A DNA stretch of 64,000 nucleotides from Symbiodinium microadriaticum. Taxonomy: Eukaryota > Sar > Dinophyceae > Suessiales > Symbiodiniaceae. Where the stretch lies: NCBI GenBank assembly GCA_001939145.1, contig LSRX01000519.1, positions 24,326 to 88,325 of the forward strand, written 5' to 3'. Made by a program: the position numbers and the translations under genes. Below are positions 1-11,039 of this stretch, one piece after another. The notes beneath the pieces are model-generated. The model was given only the letters and a program-made list of their open reading frames with translations, made no database searches and was not told the DNA's origin. How positions within the stretch are numbered: position 1 is the first letter of the stretch; every line of letters starts with the position of its first letter.

Positions 1-60
1 CGGGGTCGCACGATGTTTCATACCCATTTACCCATACTCGTAACCAGGAATACGCCATAA

Positions 61-335
61 AGCCCATAGTTTGGGGCTCTTAGGGGGGGAGGGGGGTTTA
101 GTGGATGCTAAGCCTTTCAATGGGTAAGGGTTATATAAGGGTTTTGGGGTATCTAGGGGTAGAGGTTTAGGGGTGTTGGGGTTTCTAGGGGTAAGGGTTT
201 AGGGTTTTAGGGTTTCTAGGGGTTCGGGTTTAGGGTTTTAGGAGTCAGCGCTATGAGGGTTTAGGGTTTAGGGCTTTAGTGCCATAAATCGTCAACCCTC
301 TATCCTAAACCCCTAAACCCTAAACCCATATTACA
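61..335. repeat. Degenerate telomere-like repeats, head-to-head
   Basis: From about 110 to 276 the plus strand carries many imperfect G-rich telomere motifs (GTTTAGGG, TTTTAGGG, TTCTAGGGG). From about 295 to 330 the motif flips to the C-rich form (CCCTAAACCCCTAAACCC). TTTAGGG is the plant/dinoflagellate telomere type. A true left chromosome end would show only the C-rich strand here, so this is an interstitial, inverted arrangement rather than a chromosome end. Upstream, positions 61-110 are G-rich but not clearly telomeric. One ambiguous base (N) lies at 443. Confidence 0.75.
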
Positions 336-2256
336 GAAGCCTAAAAGGGGGTTAAGGATTAGGGTGTATGTAGCGGCCTGAACTGAAGATTGCGGCAGGT
401 TCTGATGGGGCTTGGCCTGACTCCGGCCAAGGACACGAGCTCNGGAGAAAACGGAGTCAACGCTGCCTACACACGGCTCAGACCTACACAATGCCACAAT
501 GCCTCATCCAATCGCAGCTGCGTGCAGCCTAACTAACTTCAAGAACCTACTGTCGCAAGGATCCAGGCCAGCACCTGCTGCAGGCGCCAAGCCAGGGCCG
601 CCATGCACGACCTTGATCAAAGCTGTCCGCAGGCCGCATGCTGACCGCACCGAAGGTCCTGCCCAGAGGAACTTTGCAACGAAGGGGAATGCTCGCGTCT
701 ACTGCAGGTCCACGTCGACAAGTCGGCCTGTTGCTGAAATGCCCAGAGAGAGCTCAGAGTGAGAGGCAGGTCTGTTGAAAGCTCCGAGGCTTGGAGACCG
801 AGCATGCACATTATCCGCTCAGGCATGTGACATGTGCCGCGCATTGCACAGAGCACAGTCACGTTTTGGCCAGTTCTGGAAAGTCCGCGATGCCGGGAGA
901 TCGGCCTGGAGTCTATTCTCCATGGTGTTTGTGCGGCTCTGAGCTTGTAGTGAGTGGAGTCCGTGTGAGTGCGTGTGAGTGCAAAATTCACTCCCCCTTT
1001 GCCCTCATCAGGTGCCAAAGCATCTCGTGGGTCTGGTCCGGCATGTGATTTCGGTTCACATAGAGTCGGGAGTCGATTTCGTAAGCGGTCCTCCTGTGCT
1101 GGTCCTGTGTCGGAGTGGAGTCCCTTTTACCCCCACTTCGAAGTGCAGAACACATGAGAATTGCGTCTTTGCAGGATTGGCCAATCCCAACCCCATTCAT
1201 TCCCTTTCTTGACATCAATATATGGAAATGGGGGAGTCCGACTGTCCATGTAAAGTGGTCTTAGAAAATTGCTCGACTCTCGAACGCGATAGGATGAGCA
1301 CACCTTGAAATTGCGTGGGCTGGCGGTGGAGTTGCCAGGATGTCGAGGTGTATCATGGAGAGGGCATGTACCACGGTGGCCAGTGAGGCAACGAGTTGGG
1401 ACTGAAACGTTTTGACGTTCGTTCGCGCGCTCACGGGGCATGGCGGCTCGAAGGCTTCTGGTGTCAGCGAGCTGAGAGCCATCGCCCTGACCTCAGCCTT
1501 CTGAGATCTTGTGCTCGGGGGCCAATTTTGGCCTGACCAAGGCTGGCAGTATCGTGAGGGCTAACCTTGCGACAGCTCAGCACATGGTCAAGCTGCAGGA
1601 GACAGTCGTTGTTTCCCGTCATCATTGCTGCAGTTCTTAGAGCTGATCCCGCAGAAAACCGGCATCCTCACCAAGTGGGCCATCCGTGCCTTGGATCGAA
1701 ATTTGAGGCAAGGGAAGTTGCTTGGATCCATGCACAGAGACCACCACCCTAGAGTTTGACGGAAAAGGCACATTGGTGCAGATTGTTTTCCGGCAGGCAT
1801 TGACTTGCAAGGTTTGCATGAGCGAGTGCAGTTGCTTGCAGCTTTTTCGGAGTTCTGGGATTGTCAATGAATGCTGACAGCGGCCTTGCAAATCGACATA
1901 AGGTATGGCACTGCTACGGCCAAACCTTTTAGGTGCGATGTCTGGAGACGGATTCTGCCAAATGGAGGTTTTGCATGATCTCAAGCGTCGACCCAAGCCT
2001 TACTCAAGAAGGTAAATGTTGGCCAACGGTCGCAAGTAACGCAGCCCAAACTTTTGGTCTCATCTTGCGAAGAGCATAGATATTCGGAAAGACCGAGTGC
2101 TGTCGAGTCTGAACAGTCTTTGTGACGAGGCTGTGTCCTGGTCAGTGCCATCCAGAGACTAGGCTCCTGTCGGGCTGCCTGTCACATGTTTCCAATTGAC
2201 TTGGATGTACTTGCGCTGCGCCAACAACGGCCCACCTGACCGTAGCTTTTTCAATC
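336..2256. other. Intergenic, no gene recognised
   Basis: Only short frames in conflicting phases; I see no domain or convincing exon. At 2240-2256, just before the ATG of the next gene, the sequence begins CCGTAGC followed by a T run and CAA, a weak resemblance to a shortened spliced-leader relict. Confidence 0.5.
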
Positions 2257-2864
2257 ATGAGAAACTCTTTAGCGGACGTAGCGTTGGCTTCGCTTGGGCG
2301 CCGCCCGGGAGCCGGCCTTAGCCTTAGTCTGCATCCGTGCGTGGAAGCAGGGGGCGGGGGCTCCCTTCAGGGCATTCTGAAGCGAGGACATGGCGACTGG
2401 ATCCACATCGCGCAAGGTAGGAACGACTGCCTTTTTGCGCCTCTGCGCCTTTTCAAGCCCCGCGGCGCAACATCGCGCGCAGCGGAGGCACTGAAGCTTG
2501 CTTTGTTCGAAGCCATCGACAAAGACGAAGATGGCTATCTGAAGGAGGCGCCGTTTACTTGCACGGTATCCGCTGTGTCAATGGGCAGACTACGACTCTG
2601 CTGTGCGACGTGCTCAGGGCGAGATGATGCAGCTGGCCAAGCTAGTAGGGTTCGATGGAGACACAGAGGAGTGGAAGAAGGACAGGGAGACTGGGCGCGA
2701 CCAGTGACCCAATCCCGAACGCAATTTCCTGACCGAAAACGACCAATTACGAGGAGTATCACGCTCTTTGCAAAGAGGTCAAGGCCACCTGGCTTCTGAG
2801 CTACCTTATGCAGGCTTTATGCCAAGCCACCGAAAGCCTAGTGCTTGGCATCAAAGGTCTCTGA
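2257..2864 (+). CDS. EF-hand calcium-binding protein (spliced)
   Basis: Calcium-binding EF-hand protein of a kind abundant in dinoflagellates. Three exons can be joined: up to 2547, 2618-2680, and 2754 to the stop at 2862-2864. The joins give an EF loop with Ca ligands in order, DKDEDGYLKEGE, then a helix and the GFDGDTEEW segment typical of the dinoflagellate family, then EYHALCKE. The intron at 2548-2617 starts GC and that at 2681-2753 starts GA; both end AG before G. Residues before the EF-hand (2257 to about 2480) are rich in Gly, Arg and Leu and may include unrecognised intron, so the ATG at 2257 is a guess. Only one EF-hand is visible; a partner may lie upstream. Function beyond Ca binding is unknown. 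Confidence 0.6.
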
Positions 2865-5800
2865 AACGGAGGGGGTGCCCAAGGCTCGTTCTGCACAGGT
2901 ATGCACTGCCGAGGCATGCCGAGGCCGTAGACGTTGTCATGCGAGGCTGTCGTTCTGAAAATGCTGGATGACACGTCTGACACGGGCTGCTTCTGCACGG
3001 ATCAGGACAAGTTATGTAGGCAAGTGCTAGGAACATAGACTTTAAATTTGAGCAAGACCTTCTTGGTTGGCGGCTCTCCGGCGGTTCTGTGGTTTCAAGC
3101 GGGATCCCTCACCTTATGCACGCGCAAATTTGGTCAACTTCAGGTTCGTGTTGGCGATACCCAGAAATCAAAAAGAGTCTGAAGCTTCTTGGAACGTTTG
3201 GCCACACTCAACGAGACTTGTGCACTCTGACGCTGTCGACAAAATTCAGCGTTTCAAGCTTCGTGCAGTTTAAGAGGATCCAGAGTGCCAGGTCCCACAC
3301 GTAACTCTGGTTGCAGCGACTTCCAGGAACTCCAGCTCCTGTTGTCAGCGCAGCCCCGCCCCGGGGCCAAGCGGCAGAAGGAAGACATAGGCAGGGCAAA
3401 GCAGAGCTGGAAGCAGTATGGTCCGCAGTGTTGAATTTTCTTGCTCTACTGCGTGCGCTTAGCCAGGTTAACCTTTGGCCTTTTGATGAGTCTGAACGAG
3501 TTGCCAGGTAATGACGCCAAGGTTCGATTTTCCGGTGCATCTTCCGATATAGCCGAGGCAATTTGCCAGAACGGAGCACTTAAAACCCTGTGATATGTGG
3601 TGATACGCCGGTGTCCGAAGGATACGCTGCGGAGATTCTTCGGAAGAGCCGGCGAGGTACGAGCATTCAATAAGAGTGCCTGCATCACAGTGCACAGAAT
3701 GTTTACAGCGGGATGAACTCGGAGGTGCTTGCCCTCAATCTGTTCAAACTCAAGGACCTCGCCCATTTGGCAAGCTCCTTGTCGCAGCTTTTCCAAAAGT
3801 CGCTTGGCCACCTTCCCACGGGCGGTAGAGAATGGAAGCAGGCAGCAATTAGTCTTGCATCATGGGGGTGTTTGTGTGGTGCCAGGCAACAGCATGAGCA
3901 AAAAGCAATTCCTCTTTGTACTGTACGCTTGTGCAAGGTTCATGTGGCAGGTTCATGGTTTGCTTCTATGCGCCTGATAGTTCTCCTTTGCTCTGTCTGC
4001 TGCGTCGGTTTTCTGGAGCTGTCTCTGCATCTGAGATATGCTTGCTGAGAATCTTGCTGGTTGAAGGTTCCGATGGCATTCACCACACCTCTCGAAACTG
4101 CCTCGCGTCAAGTGGCTTTCTACGTTTTGCCGTGCGAGCCAGGACGGGCAATCGCGAGGTATGGGAATGGTCACCTACAAGAATGCCAAGCAGGCAGCTT
4201 GCATCAGCTGGCCAATTTTTGCTGAATTTTTGGCCGCCACTGCATGGAGTCCGCAACTCGTGCAGGCGAAGCAAGCCTTGCTCCAGCTGAACAACAACAA
4301 GGCAGGGTGAAGACTTCTCAAGCATGCCGTGCAACTTTGATTGCTAATGTTGCCAAGCTTGGACAGATGTGGACAATCAGGTGCAGGGATGGACAATCTC
4401 AGCCAGAAGCCTGGACATCGGGTTGGCGTGTGAGCAGCTGAGGGTCGCACGCCTCTGACAACCCAGGTGTACACTGACCATGAGCAGCAATCTCAGATCC
4501 CACCCGGACATGGTGAGCCAGCAGTATCTCTCCACGGTTCCTTAGGTAGGGGTACCATGAAGTAAGGTCTCATCAGCCATGCTGGAGTAAGATAAAGTAA
4601 TAAAGTAAGCGAAGTCAGAATGAGAAGCGCTTGAGCAGGAAAGCATTGTCTGCAAATTTCGTACTCGAGGATGTGCAGCAACAACCTTGTATTTTGAAGT
4701 GCTTGAAAAAGCTCCCAAAGAAGCGCTCGTCTTTCGAATTCATCAGTATCCAACTGTCCCCAAGCCAAGCTTGCTAGTTTTTGGTTTTGCTGCTTTGCGA
4801 CGCTTCGTGCTAAAACTTGAAGCTGCACGGATCTGAGCAGTTCCTTTGCGCGTGGGCGGTCACATAATGATCAGAGGGCGTATGTGACGAGAAGCAGCAT
4901 AGACATAGAGCATGAAATGCGCGTGCCAGCTCGACAGCACATGAAATGCAGCTCACGTGCTCTCACCCTCAGGAACGACAGCACCACGCAGAAGCCGCCA
5001 GCTTTGGGTGAAACCTATGCTGCGTGGTACGGCAAAGGGACCGCAGGAAAGCGTCATGGCAGCTCCTCAGGTGAAGGCCTGCATCAGGCAGTTCTCACAG
5101 TGAGCCTTTGGCTTGCCTGGGATGAAGGCAGCTCGGACGGGTGTTCGATCCACTTCGTTGGTGCTCCCCTGGACATGAGCAGCGACAAGCTCTACTCCAT
5201 GTTCGAGGAGTGCTGTTCGAGGGATCCACCCCGACTACTCCCAGAGAGGACGGTTTCGCATGTCACCAGGAATGTGGGAGGATCAAGAGCTTCTGGCTGT
5301 TTCGACAGCATGCCAGAGTCTCAAGTGGCGAACACTCTCAGTGTTTGTGTTACTCTGCTGTACATGCGACAAACCGCGCACCTTGACTCGGGCATGTTGC
5401 AGGTTGATGTTGAATGTCTTCCTGATATTCTCGGGCTGCTTGCACTTGGTACTGTAGTATTTTGCATGTCGGATTTCATGTGTTTGCTTGTTCATGCTTT
5501 TCCAAACACTTCGTTTTGCGAAGCTGCAGGACGGGGGGGGGCGACAGGGTCGTTCAAGAGGCCGTCGCCAACGAAGCTCCACTTGAATCGACCGGGTAAA
5601 CGTACCTGCAAAAAGTAAATGCACGGCCTGGGTGTCTGTGGGCACAGCTGGTGTGCAACTAGTTTCGCTTTTCGCTGAAACCAGGTTTTGCAAGGTCTAG
5701 GTCCTGTTTTGTGTGATTCCCCAATTAACGACCTGATGGTCGTCGTCCACAGCAAGCTTGGGTCTCGCCTTACCGGCCTGACATGTATCTTGAAAGTTTT

Positions 5801-7351
5801 GTCTTAATCTGCTGTCCATCTACCCAAATTGCTGAAAAGGCCAAAGCATTTTGGGATGCATGGCAAAACCATCAACTCGGCTCATTTCATGCCTGTGAAC
5901 GTCGAACTGGCCGAAACCACACACATTCCTTGCACATCGACTAGTTGATGGAGCAAGCCGGCATTGTGCGGCTGCCGGTTCGTTCAGGATGGACGGTCCC
6001 GTGGTCAAGGCCTGGTGGAGTATTCCTCGCAGAAGGATGCCAGGCCAGAGAGTCCATCTGCACAGGAGCTGCCATGTCCTGTCGGCGTGTGCTTCCCTTG
6101 TAGGTCCGCCATCAACTACTTGAACGGATGGTTGATCGGTTCCTCCACGCTGACGGTTCAGGTTCTTTGGTTCGCTGCACGGAGTGTCTTTGCAGACTCA
6201 GCTGGGCTAGGAGGATCGCGTGGGGGCGTGCTGGACTTACATGGCTCAGCTCGAGAAAGAAGGGTCATGAGTCGTCATCGTGGCTCATCCTTGAACTCCA
6301 GGTCTGCGGAGTCGCAAGGTGTCCGGTCTGAATGAGGGGTGCTGTCACAGCTCGTTCTTGGGCATCGACCCAGTTTGACACGTCATGGTGGGTACATGTG
6401 CCGAGGCACCTGGGCAGACAAGGCGCGTCCGTGTTTTGATGCCGTTATCCGAAAGAAACGTCTCGCCTTGGCAGGGAGAGGATTGGTGGGATGGTCACTC
6501 AGGTGCCCTCTTTTTCTCACATGCGCGCAGAATCCACGGAGTGCGCCAGTATTCTTCAGCGGCGCTCCCAGCCAGCTGCCGGTCGGAAGAGCTGCGAGCT
6601 CAAAGTGCTTCGGGAAGGCATGAGCTAATCAAGGCCGGGATCAAGGATAGATTTAATAGACACTATGTTAGTAAGGCTAGGTTATATTGTTATGATTATG
6701 GGAAAAGATCATATTAGACTACACCAGATCCCATGGATTTGTAGACTCAAAAGTTCTGTTGCGAAGGGAAGTATGAATCAGCCTCGAGCAGATGCATATG
6801 CCAGGTTAGTGCAAGTCAATCCAAAGTGGTTTCATGGAGTCTCCTCAGAGCAGCTGCTGCGAGCTGGAGTCGTTTGCTGAGGTCCAGTCCTATTTTCGAG
6901 AGTATGGCACAGTGCTGAGACCCAACAGTACAGGCGTGCGGCTAAACTTGCTGCTCAGTCGACAGATTTGCAGTATGGCTCTCAGAGACGAAGCAGGTGC
7001 ATGGTTTCAGGCAAACTTCTCTGCACGAACATCCCTCTAAAGCACACAGGACATCTCAGTTCGTGTAAAGACGGCCCCTTCCCGTCAACCAGGCTTGTGG
7101 AGGCCAAGTGACGAGTGTGCTCATACATGGCATCAGAAGCCTTGCCGCAGCCATGGCGGCAGCGGATGATGACGCCGTGACGGAGCAGAAGGAGCTCTGT
7201 CGGTGTACTGGCCAATTTTCCACTCTTCCGTCGGATGGGTCAAGGATGAGTCACAAGAGCCGCGGAGAGGTGCACCGCACGTGTGGTCAAGTGCAGCCAG
7301 GAACATCTGAACGTGTAACATGATGTAACAATGTAACATGCGTCTGAATTG
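2865..7351. other. Long intergenic region, no supported gene
   Basis: About 4.5 kb without a recognisable domain. The longest plus-strand frame (4884-5618, 244 codons) has no family signature and a patchy composition, so I do not call it. No simple repeats or transposon fragments were recognised. Confidence 0.45.
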
Positions 7352-7373
7352 ACAAGCCATTTTGGCTTGAAGC
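7352..7373 (+). other. Relict dinoflagellate spliced-leader sequence
   Basis: The segment AAGCCATTTTGGCTTGAAG contains the 12-base core GCCATTTTGGCT of the dinoflagellate SL (DCCGTAGCCATTTTGGCTCAAG, established knowledge), followed by a near match to its CAAG end. It lies 41 bp upstream of the RPB3 start codon, in the sense orientation. A genomic SL copy beside a gene is the mark of a trans-spliced mRNA that was reverse transcribed and put back into the genome. Confidence 0.75.
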
Positions 7374-7413
7374 TTCTAGTGTGCATCTTGAGCGGCAGCC
7401 ATCGGGCGCCGCC

Positions 7414-8490
7414 ATGGCCTCACTCTCCTATTATGCGGGAGGTGAGTGGATGAACTTCCCCTATGGCAGCGAGCCGCGGAAACCGAAGGTCGAAGTCCTC
7501 CATGCGACCAAGGAGCTAGTAAAGTTTACCCTCAGTGATACGGACGTCAGTGTGGCGAACTCACTTAGACGGGTGATCCTTGCCGAGGTTCCGACCATGG
7601 CCATCGAAATCGTCAACATTGAAGAAAACGACACAGTTCTCTTTGATGAGTTCATTGCTCACAGGATGGGTTTGATACCTTTATCTAGCCACGGAGTTGG
7701 AGATATTCCTCCGGACGGTGGTGTTTTAGAGTTCAAGGATTGCAACTGCTTTGATGGATGTCCGTACTGCACGAGGGAGTTCAGGCTCAATGTTACCAAT
7801 CGTGAGGACAAGGTTCTTTCAGTTACGCATTTCGATATTGAGGAGGACACGCAGCAGACGAAAAGGTTCGAGCGACCAGAGTGGCCGCACTTCAAGAAAG
7901 TGCGGTGCTGTCCTTTTCGGGACCCTACGCTAGATGAGGATGCAGATCACAAAGAGAACGGCATTATCATCGCGAAGATGAAGAAGGATCAGAGCTTGAA
8001 GATGATCTGCACAGCCCGGAAAGGCATTCCAAAGTATCACTCCAAATGGATGCCAGTGGCAACCTGCGTCATGAACTATGAACCGATTGTAAGTGTGAAT
8101 CCAGAAGTTGCAGCAAAGCTGACACTAGATGAGAAGATAGACTTCGTTCAGTCTTGTCCTCGAAAAGTCTTTGAGATGGTTGAGATCGAGGACACACACA
8201 CGATTGAGGTGGCCAGGCATGAAGACTGCATATTTTGTGACGAGTGCACGACCAAGGCCAGGCTTCTGAACAAGAAGGATCTTTGCACGGCAACGATGGA
8301 CACGTCGAAATTCCACTTCACGGTTGAGGCTGTGACGTCAGATGGGCCGCGAACAGCTGTGGACGTTGTCCGCGCTGCGCTGCGAATACTTGACTACAAG
8401 CTGTCCCTCTTTCTTAAGGACGCATATGGGGACGACATCCAAGATCACCTGCCGTTGGAACCAGCGGTGCGAGAGAGGACAGGAATTTAG
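7414..8490 (+). CDS. RPB3: RNA polymerase II subunit RPB3, intronless
   Basis: Third-largest subunit of RNA polymerase II; pairs with RPB11 (alpha-like heterodimer) to nucleate assembly of the nuclear enzyme. The open frame is 358 codons, longer than human (275) or yeast (318) RPB3. The N-terminal alpha-like motif NSLRRVILAEVPTMAIE is near-perfect, followed by EFIAHRMGLIPL, then the zinc-loop cysteines CNCFDGCPYC, an insert domain, and a C-terminal dimerisation helix region (FTVEAVTSDGPRTAVDVV, then LRILDYKL). I chose ATG 7414 because it has a strong GCCGCC context and begins MASLSYYAGGEW; the frame is open a further 11 codons upstream. No intron interrupts it, unlike neighbouring genes, and a spliced-leader relict precedes it, so it appears to be a retro-inserted copy that remains fully open. 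No poly(A) tract follows. Confidence 0.93.
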   Translation: MASLSYYAGGEWMNFPYGSEPRKPKVEVLHATKELVKFTLSDTDVSVANSLRRVILAEVPTMAIEIVNIEENDTVLFDEFIAHRMGLIPLSSHGVGDIPPDGGVLEFKDCNCFDGCPYCTREFRLNVTNREDKVLSVTHFDIEEDTQQTKRFERPEWPHFKKVRCCPFRDPTLDEDADHKENGIIIAKMKKDQSLKMICTARKGIPKYHSKWMPVATCVMNYEPIVSVNPEVAAKLTLDEKIDFVQSCPRKVFEMVEIEDTHTIEVARHEDCIFCDECTTKARLLNKKDLCTATMDTSKFHFTVEAVTSDGPRTAVDVVRAALRILDYKLSLFLKDAYGDDIQDHLPLEPAVRERTGI

Positions 8491-11039
8491 GTTGGAAGAT
8501 TGCAGACATTCCTGGCTCAGGGCAAAAATCACTGGCATAGCACTGTGTTTGGCATTTCAAAGCAGGGCTAACATCAGGGTCGAGACCTCCATGAGTTCCA
8601 TTCGTTTCGACATCATAAAGCATGCACATTTAAGGCAATTAAGGCACTTGTAGCGAACAGAGTTTTCAACAGCAAGCAGCAGATTGACAAGCGTGGTTGA
8701 TGCACATGTACTTTTCGGCCTGCAGGAAGATAGCTCATGTGCATGCACAGAATCGTGGCTTCTTCGCTTTAAGATCCCCCAACCTACAATTACCGACCCA
8801 TGCAATCTTATCAGCTCATTTTGCACCTGGTGTTTGCCATGACGAGGTGCAGATGGCGGCAACATTTTCCTGTTGGGAGCCAAGCTGCGCAGCTCTTAGG
8901 ACGGCTGAACTTGTTACCGAGCTCGTGCACAGGACGTGCCTACGGATTCGATTCGAGGAGCGGGGGAGCTGGTCCAAAGCCCTCGCAGATCCACCGCTGC
9001 AGGTTCGGCTCGACTAGTGTTCCGCGGCAGTATAAGATACATTGCTGTGAGGCAGAAGAGCACGACAGTGACAACCTGGAAGGCAAAGACTTTTTGGTGA
9101 ATCCTTGCAGCCAGAACTGAAATCGGAAGAGCTTGGGTGCAGGCGTGGCGACAGCAAGAATTGGCACCGAACCAGGCAAAACGTGTTGCTTCCCGGTGAT
9201 CCCGGTGCTCAATTTCACCAGACACGCTGATCGGTCCTGGAGTCGTGGCTACAGAGTCATTGGTTCCGTCTGGTTCTAGAATGTTCCGGACGAACTTTCA
9301 GTAGTCCGCCGACATTCATCAAACCTGTCGCGGGGCTTACTGCCACGTTGAGCTTTCGAGCGATATTGGGGTCGGGAAGGGAGATCGCCACCTTCGGCAT
9401 CAGAAAGCCCTTGAGATGGAGGAAGGTCAGACAAGGTCGAACAAGGTAAAGCCAGGAATGCACATTCGGTCACCTGCCGTGATGTTAGACTTGCAACGGC
9501 AAAATACAAGAAATATAGCCTGCAGAGAAGCAAACAAGACTTGGAACTGGGCACACAGAGTAGACCCAGTCGCTTTTGCGTCGTTGGCTGTGGCTCCCAC
9601 AGGCGGTTCCCCCTTGAGCGCTGGGACGCCGGGACGCTTCAGAAAGGACACTGCAGAGACTTGGCAGATTTGGCAGAGAGTGGATGTGAAACAGAGGATA
9701 AGTCGCCGCCGACCTTTCGACGTGGGCTGACTGTCCCCTTGAGGCTGGACTGATGGTCTATGAGTCTATGAAGTACGTAGTCATTTTTGTCGGGGCAAGG
9801 TCCGCCGAGGATGATTCGTCCAGCAGCAACAGCAGTCCAAGTCCACGTAAGCTGCGAAGCAAGCTGTGCCACTTGGCCTTCGGCCCAAGGCTCAGATTCT
9901 GTCCGTGAAGTTTCGGCGTTACACTGCGTCCCATGTCATCCGCAGGTTATGCGAGTGAAGCCGTGCTTTTGCAGCAAAGCCACGTGATTTCCAGCGGCTT
10001 CTGGGGAAGAGCACTTGGTGGTGTGATCCTCAGACGTCCATCATAGATGACAGAATCTGCTCGTGTGTCTTCCGTACGCTTGTAGCAGGTTTGCATTTAG
10101 GAAGGACTTGTGGGGTGAGCCATAGCAGAATCGCAGTGCAAGCTCATATTCACCAGGGTATGCCACGTTTCCAGCTTTTTGCAGACAAGCTGCCGGCATC
10201 TTCGAATGCGAGTGTCCGCGAGCAAGCAGTTTGAATTCATTGTGTGTCATTCAACATATCAGAGTCCCGAGTTCCTTCAGAGATCGGTCTAGGATGTCTT
10301 CCATGTAGACCACGGGTCTCAATCTGCGTGGCGGCATCATGAAAGACTGCACAACCTGAAACATTTTGTAACCTCTTGTCTCGTGCAGTGGAGACTTCTG
10401 TGTCATTCTGTCTTCACTATGCCACACAGGCAGATTTGCCTGTTCAGGACGTGAGCAACAGCATGACCTAGATCCAGCAATGAGGGCTTTGAAATGTATC
10501 ACCTCGAGCTCACCTCGCTTGTTGCGAGCTTTGAGGCAACGACGTTGCTGGTAAGCACCCTCATGTACCTTCGGAGCCTCCATGCGGAGGCGCGCGGATA
10601 GCAACATATAGCAACATGACACACCTGCATAGTGTTTTGTGGAAAAGGCGTGGCAGTGACTGCGAAGCCCCTCAGGCTCTCTTGCAATGTGGCACGGCCC
10701 GCCTGTGTTCTATGCGGCTTTTGCGAGGCCACTGAGGGGTCAGGCCAGCCGACCATCGCGTGGACTGCCGTCCGCACGAGCTGCATATTACTTCGAGCTT
10801 GAGGCCTGGAGACAGAAAAAAGGGAAGGATCACGAGCCATGACTTGGCAGGTGCTGGAGACAGATCCGGAGACCACCAGCACCCTGTCGCCGGAACCTGA
10901 CTTTCCTCCAAGTTTCGATTGGCACAGCTCGGAAGTTGTGAAGGGCATTCAGAGAATACCACACACACACTGTCTCAAGGCTGGGGTTCTGCTTCTTTGC
11001 AGGGAAGAAGATGCAGGCGCAGAGAGCAAAGTGCGGGCA
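8491..11039. other. Intergenic, no gene recognised
   Basis: Only short, inconsistent frames. No clear 3' processing signal after RPB3, no simple repeats. Nothing that I can support. Confidence 0.45.

Noticed and set aside
1519..1541. GGCCAATTTTGGCCTGACCAAG, SL-like at first sight
   Set aside because: Needs an insertion and several mismatches to match the SL; explained by a GGCCA-TTTTGGCC palindrome.
4884..5618. 244-codon plus-strand frame
   Set aside because: No family signature, uneven composition and no supporting splice or SL context; likely chance in moderately GC-rich DNA.
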